Source: Caproicibacter sp002399225 (GTDB lineage: Bacteria; Bacillota; Clostridia; Oscillospirales; Acutalibacteraceae). From it: a stretch of 12,635 nucleotides of DNA. The stretch is from positions 1 through 12,635 of the forward strand of contig DAIOKN010000042.1 in assembly GCA_036756705.1 (NCBI GenBank). The letters are read 5' to 3'. Each line of letters begins with the position of its first letter. Position 1 is the first letter of the stretch. Shown here one piece after another: positions 12,633-12,635 of this stretch. Below the pieces are notes generated by a model. It ran no database searches. It was not told the origin of the DNA and saw only the letters and a program-made list of their open reading frames with translations. The translations under genes were made by a program, and so were the position numbers.

Positions 12633-12635
12633 AGT

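Noticed and set aside
1..12635. CRISPR arrays, insertion sequences, transposase genes, phage genes
   Set aside because: No regularly spaced repeats, transposase motifs or phage-type genes were seen on either strand.

Overview
The window looks like chromosomal DNA of a spore-forming, probably anaerobic Firmicute of the class Clostridia. The support is the purine-rich Shine-Dalgarno sequences, a SleB spore cortex-lytic enzyme, TTG/GTG starts, IclR and PucR regulators, and an NAD-type dihydroorotate dehydrogenase (PyrDB plus PyrK). The genus cannot be fixed from the sequence alone.

Layout. Bases 1-90 hold the 3' part of a tRNA-Val (anticodon CAC) and its terminator. Bases 188-409 hold a small AT-rich ORF that resembles the C-terminal part of a GyrI-like effector-binding domain. 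From 450 to about 9920 everything reads on the minus strand as one tightly packed cluster. In transcription order it is: IclR regulator, ABC ATPase, ABC permease 1, uridine phosphorylase, substrate-binding lipoprotein, ABC permease 2, a 217-nt gap with repeats and a hairpin, M20 carbamoyl-amidase, dihydroorotase, PyrK, PyrDB, and a terminator hairpin. Then, still on the minus strand, come a PucR-family regulator (10024-11214), a 584-nt non-coding stretch with a promoter and a very long imperfect hairpin, and sleB (11799-12476). A strong plus-strand promoter lies at the right edge and points out of the window.

How the genes may work together. Dihydroorotase and PyrDB/PyrK are normally read as de novo pyrimidine synthesis genes. 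Here no pyrB, pyrE or pyrF is present. The first gene of this block is an N-carbamoyl-amino-acid hydrolase whose stop codon overlaps the dihydroorotase start (ATGA). Read in reverse, the four genes give a complete catabolic route: orotate to dihydroorotate (PyrDB/PyrK with NADH), to N-carbamoyl-L-aspartate (dihydroorotase), to L-aspartate plus CO2 and NH3 (amidase acting as ureidosuccinase). This is the orotate fermentation classically studied in Clostridium oroticum. The upstream NMT1/THI5-type ABC transporter with an embedded uridine phosphorylase, and the two catabolic-type regulators (IclR and PucR), fit a pyrimidine or orotate scavenging system. The catabolic direction and the transported substrate are inferences; the gene families are well supported.
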